A DNA stretch of 64,000 bases from Cycas panzhihuaensis (lineage: Eukaryota > Cycadophyta), in assembly GCA_023213395.1 (NCBI GenBank), contig CM041465.1, forward strand, positions 112,475,741 through 112,539,740, in the 5' to 3' direction. Every line of letters begins with the position of its first letter. The first letter of the stretch is position 1. Shown piece by piece: positions 43,200-55,490 of the stretch. Under the pieces are notes generated by a model. It saw nothing but the letters and a program-made list of their open reading frames with translations, had not been told where the DNA came from and did no database searches. The translations under genes were made by a program, and so were the position numbers.

Positions 43200-43840
43200 T
43201 TCCTATTTACCTAGGTCACTATGATTTTTAAAGGGCACTTCCCTAACCAATCAAGAAAGGGAAGTTCTTCTCAATCATAGATGAGCTCCACACTGTGGTT
43301 CTTGGGATATACATGATGGATGTCTTGAGGTATTTTCTATAGCAACATACTCTCCTCTTAAAGGCTTTGCATCTAGTGGATACACCCATCCATGCTTTGA
43401 GTGCTACCCCATGTTAGAAGCCTATTATTGCTTTCAACCTTAAAGACCTCCCCCCAAAAACTGAAAGGAAACATCAATGGTATTACCCTTTCACCATATC
43501 TATTGACACTCTAGAGTGCATCCCTAGAAGGACTAATATAGATAATAATTTTTTCATTAATGATATGCCATTATGCATCATACAGGAGTTAGGCATAGCA
43601 TCCCTTGAGCCAGTTCCATGGTGTTGTTAGGGCTATGATGCTAGTAAAATGATGCCTTTAGGTTCTATCTCTATTCCTCTTACTCTTAAGGATAAAACTC
43701 TCCTCATTGATGTAGTGGTCCTTGATGTAGATATGGATTACAACCTATTATTAGGATTCCCATGGCTTGACTAGATAGGAATCATGTACTAGTCCCATTA
43801 GGGCAACTTAAATTCATCTACGAAGGATGAATGAAAGTTG
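43200..43840 (+). pseudogene. Gypsy-B protease
   Basis: Starts with FSIIDELHTVVLG-like sequence and HQWYYPFTISIDTLECIPR. Then IDNNFFINDMPLCIIQELGI near 43535-43600, aligned to the intact VDNGSS site of Gypsy-A; the Gly-Ser are Asn-Phe here. It ends in VVVLDVDMDYNLLLGFPWLD (43710-43772), the conserved hydrophobic C-terminal motif. Probably inactive. Confidence 0.75.
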
Positions 43841-43887
43841 TTTCCTAGGAGCCTCCTCCTACTAAACCATCGCATTAGTTTCATCAA

Positions 43888-44650
43888 GTGGCTTCTGACC
43901 CAACAAAAGGAAACAAGGGTCCATTTACTCATGCCTCCACTTATATGATTGATATCCCTAACACCTTCAGCTCAGGGGAAGGACCTTCCTCTTCTTCTTC
44001 TAACCTTATCCGTTTTTCCCTTATTAGAGTAGGGAGCTATGGGTACCTTTACATTTTGAGTGATGATGAGTTTTACAACAAAGACGAGGACCCTCCTCGT
44101 CCCATATCCCTCTTGAACACCTTTAGGGAGCACTTTCTGTATTCTGGGTCCTAACCTAGAACCCCTTCCATAGAGGAGCCCAGTACTCTTATCATATCAC
44201 GTATGGTCACTCCCATCTCACACGTCACTTCCTAGACAACTTTCTTATCTACCAGCAACACCTTATCATCTTCCTCAAATGATAAGGATATGGAGCCTCC
44301 TGTCCTATGACATAGAAGGATGCCCTCTAACTCTCTAGAAGAGTCTCCTGATTATATTAAGCGGTGGGTTTACCATTATGGGCCCATCACTCCCTATGCT
44401 TCTCCTTCCTCATCTTCACTAAGCAAAACTATCCATGGGGTAAATTTCTTTTAGAATAATGAGGCTTTGGTAGAGTATTTAGTAGGCTTCACACCTAATC
44501 TTCCTCCTGGTTACCACAAACTTGGTTTCTAGAAGGTCTTAGCCCTTAGGTCACCCCTAGTTGACCTAAACCAACCCAATTCTTCCTTGCCCCTTCTTAT
44601 TGACCAAGAACCCATCTATTTCAAAGAGGGGAATGCCATGTAAATGGGGG
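43888..44650 (+). pseudogene. Gypsy-B protease-RT linker
   Basis: 43888-44154 is open with SSSSSNLIRFSLIRVGSYGYL and DEDPPRPISLLNTF, matching Gypsy-A 6958-7224. The rest is Ser/Pro-rich with stops. Unknown function. Confidence 0.55.
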
Positions 44651-44689
44651 AAACCAAGGACATCATCCTTGCCCCTAACAAAGTCATAA

Positions 44690-45560
44690 AGGTAGGAGTG
44701 AAATGTTCACCTAAAGAAATGGAGAAATACAACCCCTTTTCCAAGAATTCCATGATGTTTTTGTGTGGGATTACTCAGACATGAAGGGAATTAACACCTC
44801 CATTATCACCCATAACCTTATAACCATTGTGAGTGCTCGCCCCATGTGATAAAAGAAATGTACTCTTCATTCATTATCTACCATAGTTAAGATGGAAGTG
44901 GAAAAAATGTTGGATGCAGGATTAATCACTTCTATTGATTACCCCAAATCGGTTTCCAACATCATTCCCATTGCCAGAAAGAATGAAATGATTTAGATTT
45001 ATGTTGACTTCTGAGACATAAATAACACATGCCCTAAAGATAATTTTCCTCTACCTTTTATCAACCAGATCATCGATTATACTGCTATATTCAAAGTCAT
45101 GTCTTTGATGGATGGCTTCTCTGGTTATAACCAGATATAAATATCTCCCAAAGACCATTACAAAATGGCCTTCACTAATCCTTGGGGCACCTTTGCCTAC
45201 AAAGTAATACCTTTTGGACTAAAAAATATAGGTGCCACCTATCAAAGGGCAATGTAATTTATTTTCCATGACCTCATAAACAAAACTCTCAAGGTCTTTA
45301 TGGATGATATTATGGGTCTCTCTTGTAAAAGGGCCTATCACCCAAAGGATTTGTGTGCTATCTTCACAAAGTACTACAAATACCATGTCAATTTTAACCC
45401 ACTTAAATGTATGTTTGCTGTAACCACTAGTAAGCTCCTAGGTTTCCTTGTTCTAAGTAAGGGATCTAGATTGACCTTAATAAGGTTAAGTCTATCCTTG
45501 ACATATCTCTACCCAAAACACAATGCCAAATCAAGTCATTTTTTAGTAGCTTGGGTTTCC
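44690..45560 (+). pseudogene. Gypsy-B reverse transcriptase
   Basis: KMLDAGLITSIDYPKSVSNI, IARKNEMI, DNFPLPFINQIIDY, KVMSLMDGFSGYNQI (first catalytic Asp), then a TAA stop at the same codon as in Gypsy-A. AFTNPWGTFAYKVIPFGL follows, then the catalytic VFMDDIMGL at 45295-45320 and HVNFNPLKCMF. Stops and frame changes throughout. Confidence 0.85.
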
Positions 45561-45609
45561 TCAAGTGTTTCCTAGTAGACTTCACCATAAATGCCAAACC
45601 CCTCACTAA

Positions 45610-46186
45610 CCTATTGAAGAAGGGGGGGCATTTATTTAGTCTCCCAAAGCCTAGGAAGCATTCTAAGAGCTCAAGAAAGCCTTAGATTCCACTCCAATCT
45701 TCATATCCCCTCTTTTAAACCATCCTTTTATTATTTATACCTTATCTACTAATGAGTCCTTGAGGGCTATGCTTACCCAAGAAGATGATTTGAGAACTGA
45801 GCATGCCATTTACTTCATTAGCTGCACATTAGTTACAACTGAGCTTGACTATTTCCTCACTGAAAAGGAGTACCTTACCTTGGTCCATGCAATTAAGAAA
45901 TTTAAACATTACCTTCTTTACAATACCACTCATATAATCATACAATTTGATCCCTTAAGGTATCTTTTAACTCAATCTAACTTGACTGGAATGATAGGTA
46001 AATGGGCTATTCTCCTTCAAGAATATGACCTCCAAATCGTTAACATGAAATTGAAGAAAGGAATGGTAGTTGTTGAACAACTAACTAATGCTCATACTCC
46101 TAACTCTTCTAACATTCCAGTTGATGATTCTTTACCTAACAAGCCCATTTTTATTGTTCAAGACTAGTCACCTCATCCATTAACCA
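45610..46186 (+). pseudogene. Gypsy-B RNase H
   Basis: Open from 45760: MLTQEDDLRTEHAIYFISCTL, ELDYFLTEKEYLTLVHAIKKF, YLLYNTTHIIIQFDPLRYL and KWAILLQEYDLQIV to the insertion point. After it, Copia-IV lies between codons of the spacer, and the gypsy reading resumes with EWYGDIVQYL at 51536. Confidence 0.8.
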
Positions 46187-46191
46187 GTAGT
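46187..46191. repeat. Copia-IV target-site duplication, left
   Basis: GTAGT, identical to 51534-51538. Confidence 0.85.
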
Positions 46192-46849
46192 TGTTGAGAA
46201 GACAAGGTCCCAATAACCTAAAACTGCCACCAAGATCTAAACTATTTTGAAACTAGTTACAGGAATCGAAACTAAAATTTAATATGTAAGTTCTTAAATA
46301 AGAGATAATATAATAAAATGAATAAAAAAGCCAAGCATCACATATACACCTGATATAACATGGTAAAACCCTAACAATATGTTAAGGAAATATCCACAAA
46401 GGAAAGGTATCAATCTTTATTATCAAGAATAGATAAATATACATAATCTATAGCAGAATGCTCATAACAACAATAACTAGCCACCCAACTCCTCATAGTA
46501 CATCCAATATATTGAACACCATCAACATAATGAAAAAACACCCTAAATTGGGCTATATGATAGAGTCATACAAGGCATAAATCTCAACCATAGAATCTAG
46601 GGTATTTTAAGCAAATGACCCTGATTCTCTTTATAATTTAGTATGCTTTGGAGTGTTAGCTTTTTGGGTCAGGGGATTTTTCCCTCAAACCCCCTCTTTA
46701 CAGGGGATGCTTCACACCCCCTACATCCCCCTAGCTAAGGGGGGCCTCCCACTCTCCTTGGAACCCCTCACAAAAGTTTGAGGGGGGAACTGCATTGCTA
46801 ACCTATCAAAATTTTAGCCTCCAAAACATTATTATCATATTATCTAACA
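46192..46849 (-). repeat. Copia-IV 3' LTR
   Basis: 658 bp, TGTTAGATAA...TCAACA on the minus strand. Has a G/C-rich part near 46670-46790 with repeated CCCCCTC and AAGGGGGG that could fold into hairpins. Confidence 0.9.
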
Positions 46850-46860
46850 ATCTCCACCTT
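46850..46860 (-). other. Copia-IV polypurine tract
   Basis: Minus-strand AAGGTGGAGAT immediately before the 3' LTR. Confidence 0.7.
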
Positions 46861-46949
46861 GACAACAATTTACATGATACCTTTCTTAGACCATTCATCG
46901 CCTTTTCTGCAATCTAAGAGAAGTCAAACACCATTTGAACTTCTCTAAT

Positions 46950-47700
46950 AGTATTGGTTTTGTGAACATATTAGCACAATTCTATTTTGTGTTAAGCTTT
47001 TCAAGTGCTACTCCACTTGTTTCCACAACGTATTTAACAAAATGATACTTAAGAGTAATATGCTTTGTCCTACTATGATAAGCTGAATTCTTTACTAAGT
47101 AAATGGCACTTTGACTGTCACAAAATACCTTTACCTTTTCCTGTTTCCTTCTCAGCTCAACCAATAGACCCTATAACTAGATTGCTTCTTTACAAGCATG
47201 TGTTATAGAAAATATTCAACTTCTGTAGTTGATAATGTAATTGTTCTCTATAATTTTGACATCTAACTAACTAGACCATTTGCAAGAGTGAATACATAAC
47301 CTGAAGTAGACCTTCTCTTATCTAAATCTCGTATGAAGTCTAAATCAACATATCCACAAACTTGATTACTTGTACCTCTAAAGGTGATGTAATAGTCACT
47401 TGTACCTCTCAAATACCAAAGCACCCATTTTACTGCTACAAAATGCTCATTTCCTAGATTTACCATGAACCTACTAACTACATTGATTGCATGTGAAATG
47501 TTAGGACTTGTACATACCATGGCATACATCAAACTTCCTACTGCACTAGTATAAGGCACATAAGATATATAATCCTTTTCTTCTTTATTACTAGGACTCA
47601 TACTCGAAGAAAGCTTAAAATAGGAAGCCAATAGGATACTCACTAGTTTCATATTTGCCATACCAAACCTAGTTAGCGCCTTCTCCATATATTTCTTCTA
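46950..47700 (-). pseudogene. Copia-IV RNase H and RT end
   Basis: 46982-47164 has VFCDSQSAIYLVKNSAYHSRT and KHITLKYHFVKYVVE. 47263-47688 has YVPYTSAVGSLMYAMVCTSP, LRGTSDYYITFRG and KRRSTSGYVFTL. Together they are the end of RVT_2 and the RNase H of a copia element. Frame changes between the two. Confidence 0.85.
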
Positions 47701-48420
47701 TGATAACCATAGCTTACCATTTTTCCTATGTCTATGTATATCCATACCTAAGATTTATTTTACATCTCTTAGATCCTTTATATCAAAAGTCCTAACCAAT
47801 TGAGCCTTTAACTTATTGATTTATACCATGCTCTTACTTGCAATCAACATGTCATCAACATACAATACCAAGATAATGAATAAGCTATTATCTAAAAATT
47901 TAAAGTGAACACAATGATTATACCCACTTCTTTTAAAATTTTGTTACTCTGTGAAGGTATCAAATTTCTTATATCATTGCCTAGGTGATTGCTTCAATCC
48001 ATATAATGATTTCCTAAGCCTGCAAATAAGTCTTTTCCTGCCATCCTGTACAAACCCTTCTGGCTAATCCATATAGATCTCCTCATCTAAATCTCCAAGT
48101 AGAAAATCTATTTTTACATCTAACTGCTCCAACTCCAAATCAAGAGAAGTTACCAATGCTAATAGAACTTGAATTGAAACAAGTTCGACAACTGGTGAAA
48201 AGATATCATGAAAATCAATACCTACTTTTTGTGTAAATCCTTTATCCATCAGTCTTGCCCTGTATTTATCAACCTCTCTATCAACATATGTTTTCTTCTT
48301 GAAAACCCACCTGCAACCAATAGTATTCCTACCATGTAGAAGTTCTACCAAGTCCCATTAATTATTTTTCTTTAAAGCATCTATCTCTTCCTGTATAGCC
48401 CTCTTCTATTTCTCACTATG
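47701..48420 (-). pseudogene. Copia-IV reverse transcriptase
   Basis: 48064-48351 has MVELLHGRNTIGCRWVFKKK and GIDFHDIFSPVVELVSIQ and LEQLDVKIDFLLGDLDEEIY. Further on the minus strand reads LYVDDMLIASKSMV near 47835-47875, an intact catalytic YVDD box. Stops between. Confidence 0.85.
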
Positions 48421-48639
48421 GATATCATCTACTGCTTCCTGATAGCATGTAGGCTCACCATCATTAGAAACTAAAGCAATAGAAATAGAAGGGTTATACC
48501 TATTAGGTGGATGAGTAACTTATATAGATATTCTAGCAGTTGGTGGAGGAGTGTCCACATACTCCTGTAAATCTATTGCAGATTCATCTTCAGAAAGATC
48601 TTCCTGCTCTTCTATTTCTAAAGATGGCTGAGTTTCAAC

Positions 48640-49460
48640 CTTCTACTCCTATTTCACTTTAACTTCTACACTGTCTAATTTTAGAAAGGGAGATTCATCA
48701 AATATAACATCTCTATTAATAGTGATTTTGTGAGCAGTAGGATCCCACAACTTGTATCCTTTCATACCATCTATATCACCATAACCAACAAAGATACATA
48801 TCTTGGATTTTAGGTCTAACTTTGAACATTGACTTTTATCAGTCAAGGCATAAGCATCACAACCAAAAACTTTAAATTTTGAATAATCACATGGATGTCC
48901 AGTCCATACCTCTTCAGGAATCTTACAATCTATTACAAGTGATGGTGACCTATTTACCAAATAGCAAGCTATTTGAACAGCTTCTACCCATAAGCCCTAC
49001 TCCACTCCCGTATTACTTAGCATGCTTCTTAATCTTTCCAAGAGTGTCCTATTCATGTGCTCATCTATTCCATTTTGCTACAGAGTATAGATTGTGGTCT
49101 TATTCCTTTCGATCCTAGCTTCTCTATAATAGCTCTCAAACTCCAAGGAGTTGAACTTAGCTCCATTATCAGTTCTTAGGCATTTGATTAACTTGCCAGT
49201 GCTCTTCTCAACTAGAGCCTTGAACTACTTAAATACACTAAAAACTTTAGATTTCCTTTTGAAAAAATAGGCCCATACCTTTCTAGAGTAATCATCTATA
49301 AATGAGACAAAGTACAATGATCCTCCATAAGATATTATAGGGGTTGGTGCCCACACATCTAAATGTACATAATCCAGAACACCTTTACTAGTGTGACTCC
49401 CTACTTTAAGCCGGAGTCTATACTACTTTTCGAAAATACAATGTTTGCAAAAAGCCAAAT
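48640..49460 (-). pseudogene. Copia-IV integrase
   Basis: DYVHLDVWAPTPI, FVSFIDDYSRKVWAYF, LRTDNGAKFNS and a region where the catalytic NGxxE reads NGIDEHMNRT, then 48649-48960 with VNRSPSLVIDCKIPEEVWTG, FKVFGCDAYALTDK and CIFVGYGDIDGMKGYKLWD. Catalytic Asp of DNG present. Several stops. Confidence 0.85.
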
Positions 49461-49467
49461 CTAAAAG

Positions 49468-49990
49468 TTATAAGTTAGGAAGTAACTTATGGTTCATCAG
49501 CACCTTAAGTCCTCTCTCACTCATGTTCCCAAGTCTTTGATGCCATAACTGAGCTGGATATTCTGTAGTCTTTAATTGTGTAGCTACATGGTTGACATTT
49601 GTACTTCCCACTAAAATATAAAGGTTTCCTTTCTTTAAGGCTTTCATAACAACTAAAGCACCCTTTGATACCTTTAAGACTCCTTCATGACCTGTGTACT
49701 TATAACCACTAGAATCTAGTTTACCTAAGGAAATCAAATTCCCTTTCAGATCATGTACATATCTAACTTCAGTTAATGTTCTCACTACAACATTAAACAA
49801 TTTAATTTTGATGCTACCAATGCCCACTATCTTACAAGAAACTTCATTTTCCATAAGCACATCATCACTATTAAGAGGTTAGTACAATGAGAACCAACTC
49901 TTATGTGGATACATATGGTGTGAAGCACCTAAATCTAATAACCAATCATGGTGATAATGGGAAACATTACAAGTAATTAAGACATCATCA
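49468..49990 (-). pseudogene. Copia-IV protease and pre-integrase part
   Basis: The minus strand reads HDWLLDLGASHHMYPH near 49905-49955; the usual DSGAS has Leu for Ser. 49468-49860 continues GIGSIKIKLFNVVVRTLTEV, LISLGKLDSSGYKY and LWHQRLGNMSERGLKVL. Active site damaged. Confidence 0.75.
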
Positions 49991-50039
49991 TCTATACCTT
50001 TATTCAACTCCACCTGATTAGCTTCCTTGAGAGGATCTT

Positions 50040-50802
50040 CCTTTTTCTAGAACTCCTTCCTTTAGTAACAATCCTTCTTGAGGTCACATGTCTCATTATA
50101 GTGCAAGCATCTGAGATTACTCTTTTTTCCTTTTGACTTTGACCTCAATATGTCCCTAGATATTTCGCCTCCCTCAATTGTTCTATCCCTTGCTGTCATA
50201 GCTTCTGGTATGGAGGTTTCAAGACTAGACTTCCTCCTCACTTCTTCTATTAGCAAAACACTCATAATAGAATCATAATTTAATTCATTTGTAGTGCTAA
50301 AACTAATTGAGGTGATAATATTATTCCAAGATTCTGGTAATGAACATAATAAGGTAACAAGCTTGTCCTCATCCTCAATTGTAATATCGATGCTAGTCAA
50401 CTGATAAATAAGAGTATTGAAATTATTTAAATGATTAATAATTTTTGTACCTTCCTTTATTCATAATGAGTATAGTTGCCTCTTTAAGTAGATTTGGTTC
50501 ATCACTGATTTGGTCATATACAAGCCTTCCAACTGGGTCCATAATCCTATTACTATTTGCTCCTCTGCGATGTTGAATAGAACTTCATCTACTAAGAACA
50601 ATCATATTATGCTAAGAGCCCTTTTATCTAGATCATCCCATTCATCATCATCCATCCCTACGTTTTTCTTTAATTTGCCTAGAAAAGCTTTGTCCAAACC
50701 TTGTTGTACTAGAACATCATACGTTTTCAACTTCCACAACTTAAAGTTGTTCTTGCCATTGAATTTCTCTACCTTAAACTTTACATTCACCAGTTTTTTC
50801 AT
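50040..50802 (-). pseudogene. Copia-IV gag
   Basis: From the ATG ending at 50802: MKKLVNVKFKVEKFNGKNNF and LWKLKTYDVLVQQGLDKAFL (50602-50802), then a gap with stops, then 50062-50400 with LVTLLCSLPESWNNIITSI and LIEEVRRKSS and a degenerate zinc knuckle CLHYNETCDLKKDC. UBN2-like copia gag. Confidence 0.8.
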
Positions 50803-50860
50803 TTGGTATAGAAAAAATCCAACACCAAAACCTTCACAAACTTGTTACAAAAATAAAAGT

Positions 50861-50873
50861 GGCTCTCATACCA
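50861..50873 (-). other. Copia-IV primer binding site
   Basis: Minus-strand TGGTATGAGAGCC, two bases after the 5' LTR; tRNA-iMet type with one change. Confidence 0.85.
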
Positions 50874-50875
50874 CT

Positions 50876-51533
50876 TGTTCAGAAGACAAGGTCCCAATAA
50901 CCTGAAATCACCACCAAGATCTAAATTATTTTTCAACTAGTTATAGGAATCAAAACTAAAATTTAACATGCAATTTCTTAAATGAGAGATAATATAATAA
51001 AATAAATAAGAAATCCAAGCATCAAATATACACCTGATATAACATGGTAAAACCTTAGTAGTGTGCTAGGGAAACATCCACACAGGAAAGGTATCGATCT
51101 TTATTATCAAGAGTGGAGAAATATACACAATCTATAACATAATACTCATAACAACAACAACTAGCCACCCATCTCCTCATAGTACATCCAATACATTGAA
51201 CACCATCAACATAATGAAAAAACACCCTAAATTAGGCTACACGATAAAGTCATACAAGGCACAAATCTTGACCATATAATCTAGGATATTTTGAGCAAAT
51301 GACCCTGATTCTCTTTACAATTTACTATGTTTTTCAATGCTAACTTTTTGGTTTAGGGTCTATCGCCCCTGAACCCCCTCTTTACGAGGGGCATTCCATG
51401 CCCCCTGCACCCCCCTAGCCAAGGGGGGATCCCGCCCCCCTTGGAACCCCCCATGGAAGTTTAGGGGGGGAAACTGCACCACCAACCTATCAAAATTTTA
51501 GCCTCCAAAACATTGTTATCATATTATCTAACA
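50876..51533 (-). repeat. Copia-IV 5' LTR
   Basis: 658 bp, same ends as 46192-46849. Confidence 0.9.
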
Positions 51534-51538
51534 GTAGT
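51534..51538. repeat. Copia-IV target-site duplication, right
   Basis: GTAGT, identical to 46187-46191. Confidence 0.85.
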
Positions 51539-52810
51539 GAATGGTATGGGGACATTGTATAATACCTTACCCAGTAGCAGTACCATCCTAATGCTAACGA
51601 TAAGGTGAAGTCATAAGTTAGGGCTACCACTAGGCAATATTTCCTTATAGGAGAGGTATTGTATAAGAGATCTTTTGATGAGGTCCTCTTTCACAGCATC
51701 AATCCCGACGTGGTGAACCAAATCCTTTGTTAATGCTATAGTGGCATTTATGAGGGCCATTTTGGGGGCTAATCCATAGCCCAGAGGATCCTTTGTATGG
51801 GTTATTATTAGTTATCCCTCTTCAAAGATACCCATGCCTATGCATTGCATTATTGAAGGTGCTAAGAGTACGCCAATGTTATTTATTCACCTTCTAAGGC
51901 CTTGCATCATATCATTTCTCCATGGCCTTTTTCCCAATGGGGATTATACCTCATTAGAGCCATAACTCCACCTTCCTCATCGTAACATAAGTTCATCCTA
52001 ACCATGATAGAGTATTTTACCAAATGGGCTAAAGTAGTCCTATTATCATCTACTACTGGAAAGACCATAGCCACTTTTATCTACTAGCATATTATCTGTC
52101 GATTCAGTGTCCCAAACATCCTAATCATAGATGATAGCACTTCTTTTTGGAATAAAGAGATGGATGAACTTTATGGGAAGTTTAGGATATCCCATAAAAC
52201 CTCATCTCCTTATTATCCCCAGGCCAATAGCTAGATTGAATCCTTCAACAAAACCCTCATTAATGTCTTAAAGAAAATAGTAGCCCAATCCTAAAGGGAT
52301 TGGCACCTCCAACTTCCTTTTTCTTTGTGGGCTTATCGTACTTCCATTCACATGGCTATAAGGATGACCTTGTTTACCCTTATATATGGGACTGAAATGG
52401 TCCTCCCTTTATAATTCAAAATCCCCTCCTTATGAGTTTCTCTTCAAAGTCTCATTGATAATGAGTCATATCGCTAAGTCTATCTCCTAGACCTTGAAGC
52501 CCTGGATGAGAAATGCTTAATGGCTTACCAAGCAAACCTCACCTCTAAGGCTAGGGAACAAAGAATGTATGAAAAACATCTTCATCCTCACCCTCTAAAT
52601 CTTGGGGACCACATCCTCAAGATTAAGTATCTCCATGATTTCCTATCCAAGTTTAGGCTTAAATGGGTTGGCTCTTTCGTCATTCTTAAGAGCCTCAATA
52701 ATGTCATGTATTGGATAGCAACTTTGGAAGGTCTTAAATTTGAAAAGGCTATGAATGGAAATTTTCTAAAGAAGTTTGCATGTCACTCTTTCTACTCCTG
52801 ATAACGATGA
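51539..52810 (+). pseudogene. Gypsy-B integrase
   Basis: After the spacer come an LYKRSFDEVLF zinc region with GIYEGHFGG and ILCMGYY, core MIEYFTKWAKVVL (Glu at the first catalytic position), LIIDDSTSFWNKEMDEL and YPQANS-stop-IESFNKTLINVL. The C-terminal part is open at 52520-52801 with KYLHDFLSKFRLKWVGSFVI and WIATLEGLKFEKAMNGNFL. Stops between. Corresponds throughout to Gypsy-A 3342-4490. Confidence 0.85.
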
Positions 52811-53699
52811 TCACACCCCCCTCAGTCGCTCTAAAATGAGCCTAACTACCATTCCAAGCATATCATTACTCCCCCTAATCAAAGGCATGATGATTATTTA
52901 GAGTGGCTTTCCATCATTTGGACCTTATCATTGGTATTATATCTCTTGTTTCCCTCTCAAGGGAGATCTTCTCTTTTCCTAGTTGGGTGAGCAAACCTCC
53001 TTTGTTTTTAAGCATGGAGTCGCCTCCTACCCAGGGTCTTTTTATTTGGGTACTCATATCCCTAGTTCCCACTTCCTTTACATATCCTTTATGCTCCCTA
53101 TAAGGAACATGTGTGGTACTCTCCATAGTCTCATACATAACCATCATTAACATACATGGTGATTGTGTGTACCTAGTATGGGTGTGGCATTGTATGAAAG
53201 GAAGCGCAAGTGTCATATGTATATAATTTAATAAAAATCATAACATAATAATCAAATTAAAACTATCTAAATGCATAAACCCTTGTGCATCTACACACTT
53301 ATATCCATATGTATATACTCATCTCTCTATGCATCATATAAATAAAGAGGCTACATAATAAGCAAGCATAACAACAGCATCATCATGCATCAAAATTGGG
53401 TACCAATAGGACCCCTATCTATATATGTATAAAATCATATGGTACATCATCTAGGAAATACACCCTAAGAAGCCATAATTCTTATAGGGAGGAGTACAAT
53501 CATATATCTACATGTGGTGAAACTCCATAAAGGTCTGAGGATTTCCTATCAAAATACATAATATACATAAATGTCATGGATGCCATGTCCTCAGGGGGTG
53601 TCATCCCCTCATCCACCTAATCCCTTAATGAGGGATCACATCCCTCTTAGGTTTCTCTGGTGTCTCTGAGAGGTCCTTGCCTTACTCTCCTCATCTTTA
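52811..53699. other. Noncoding spacer of Gypsy-B downstream of integrase
   Basis: Counterpart of Gypsy-A 2401-3341. No coding signal seen. Contains the region 3' of the antisense gene. Confidence 0.45.
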
Positions 53700-55490
53700 G
53701 GCCTCTATTGGGTCGGCATCATTGTGTGAGTCTTACTACATAATGATCAAGTGGCTATCTGATTGACTAGTTGGTCATACCTTATCTGGAGATGATCCCT
53801 CTCCCTCTCAACTTTGTAGAGTCTCTCCTCTAACATGACAACCTGGATCTAGCTCTTGGTATTACCTCTTGTTCCTCCTAGCTAGGCCTCTAGCCCATGT
53901 ACCTAACCCTATAGAGTGTCCCTCTCTGCCACCATCTAGTCTCTCTCTGCCTGTAAACCATCTTAGGCACCCTGCAATTGGGTTGCCCTCACGTGGAGCT
54001 CCTAAGACTCTACCGTATATATGTCTCTAGCCCTAATCAAAGAGTTAAAGTACATTATGCATGGACCCACTGATTGAGGCTCCTCACTCTCCAGAATAGG
54101 AGGCTACCCCTCTGCATAAACGTGGGGAAAACACTCTCAGACTATTGCCTCCAATAGACTCACCATCTCAGCACCTCCTACCAATCCATGTATATTATAT
54201 GTTCATCTAAAGTATATATGAAAAGCATCAATATATAAATATAATCATGTAGGGAAGTAATGGATGATCAAATAAAAGCTGGAGTCAATGTAGAGTCTCA
54301 CCTCTTGGGATAGTTGGCTCCTCTGCTTGGATGATCTCCTCTTCCACTGCCACTACCTCTACCTCCTCGACCCCCAGCACTACCTCCTTGCTTTCCTCAT
54401 AGGTTATTAGGGTATCTCCTCCCTCTAATCCCTTCTTTCCTAGGACCCCTTGATCTATTATAGCTACTGCTACCTTTATTATTACCACCATGGCCATAAT
54501 AGCTGCTAGGAATCTACTTACAACTCCCTCTCCTCCTACTGGTCCCAATGATGCTCCCTCTTCACTTACTAATGTTAATGGTCTTGCCTTGCCTACTACT
54601 ACCCGAAATGGCCTTTCTCTATCTATGCCATCACCATCATCATCATCACCCCCCTCATTAAACTCATCTCCTAGCTCTTCTCCCTCATCATCGCTCTCCC
54701 AATAGATTGCTTGATAAGGGTCTACTATGTAGTTTATGACGGTAAGGAGATCTAGTGATGTAGCTTCCATGAATCCCCTCACGTAAACCCAATCCTCAGT
54801 GCCCCTGAATATGGTTTACCATTTATATACCATCAGGGCCTTGACTGATATAGGATGAGGCCCTCCTAGTGTTTCCATTACCCTAAAGTGACTAAAGAAC
54901 TAGCACTAGAGAAGCATGCAATAAGAAAACCCTCCTCTCCTTGCTACTTAGATCTAGTCTAACTAAGCTACTAAGTTAATTACTATTAAAGTAGTCCAAT
55001 CAAATCTCTCCCTAGCCTCACACGTCCTAATAGTCACCATCCATCCCCTAGGAATGTCTCTAGTGTTTTATTTTTGGGATATATGAAACTAAATGGATAG
55101 TGTGATAAGTTTCCTCACACAAAGTACCCTAGAGAGTACCATTACCTATACTAGAACTCCTTGTCAATCCCATTAGCTCCTCCCTATAAAGAACCTCGCT
55201 ACCTCCCTATGAGCAGGCATACCTCTAGCTGGCACTCCCTAGATCCTCTTAATGTCTCCTAGTATAATAGTGACATTCCCCACTTATGCGAGATGGAACA
55301 TGTGCCTCTGCTTCACACAATGGGATGTTATATGCACTAACAGTCACTAGTCTGATGCATATTATAGGGTCCTGATCATCTTTAGGAGCCTATAACATTC
55401 CATAGTAGTCCTCTATTACCTCGTCATCATCTTAATAAAGCTCATCATTACCATCCCTATATTCTTGTAGTTGTCAACTATAAGAAGAGC
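53700..55490 (-). pseudogene. Antisense gene of Gypsy-B: plant-mobile-domain-like, two exons
   Basis: Opposite strand to gag-pol. Exon 1 (54302-about 55490): VMMSFIKMM and RLLKMIRT near 55380-55440, MFHLA and VTIILGDIKRI near 55255-55310, GVPARGMPAHREVARFFIG next. Then the open part (54285-54782) has FMEATSLDLLTVINYIVDPY and a long acidic tail (DDEGEELGDEF ... DDDDGD). Intron 54178-54301. Exon 2 (53700-54177) is coiled-coil-like (ELHVRATQLQGA, GLQAERDWMVAERDTL). FHLP-x-G-E-x-T-x-T-L-D and the LLDLL/DPY end are typical of PMD proteins. Broken by stops. Confidence 0.62.
54178..54301 (-). other. Intron of the antisense gene (Gypsy-B copy)
   Basis: Minus-strand donor AAGAG|GTGAGAC, acceptor GGATTGGTAG|GAG, 124 bp, AT-rich. 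Its position and flanking codons are the same as in Gypsy-A. Confidence 0.65.

Larger units (their letters stand above)
46192..51533 (-). mobile_element. Copia-IV: Ty1/copia element nested in Gypsy-B
   Basis: Two 658-bp LTRs (46192-46849 and 50876-51533), identical target duplications GTAGT, and between them in minus-strand order gag, protease, integrase, RT and RNase H. By eye about 12% of LTR positions differ, so it is an old insertion. The RT and linker style (KWVFKKK-like, LELEQLDVKIDFLLGDLDEEIY) resembles the Tork lineage, which I infer only from memory. All domains are broken. Confidence 0.92.

Noticed and set aside
54490-54705. Ser/Pro-rich plus-strand ORF
   Set aside because: Shadow of the acidic tail of the antisense gene; composition follows from the complementary codons.
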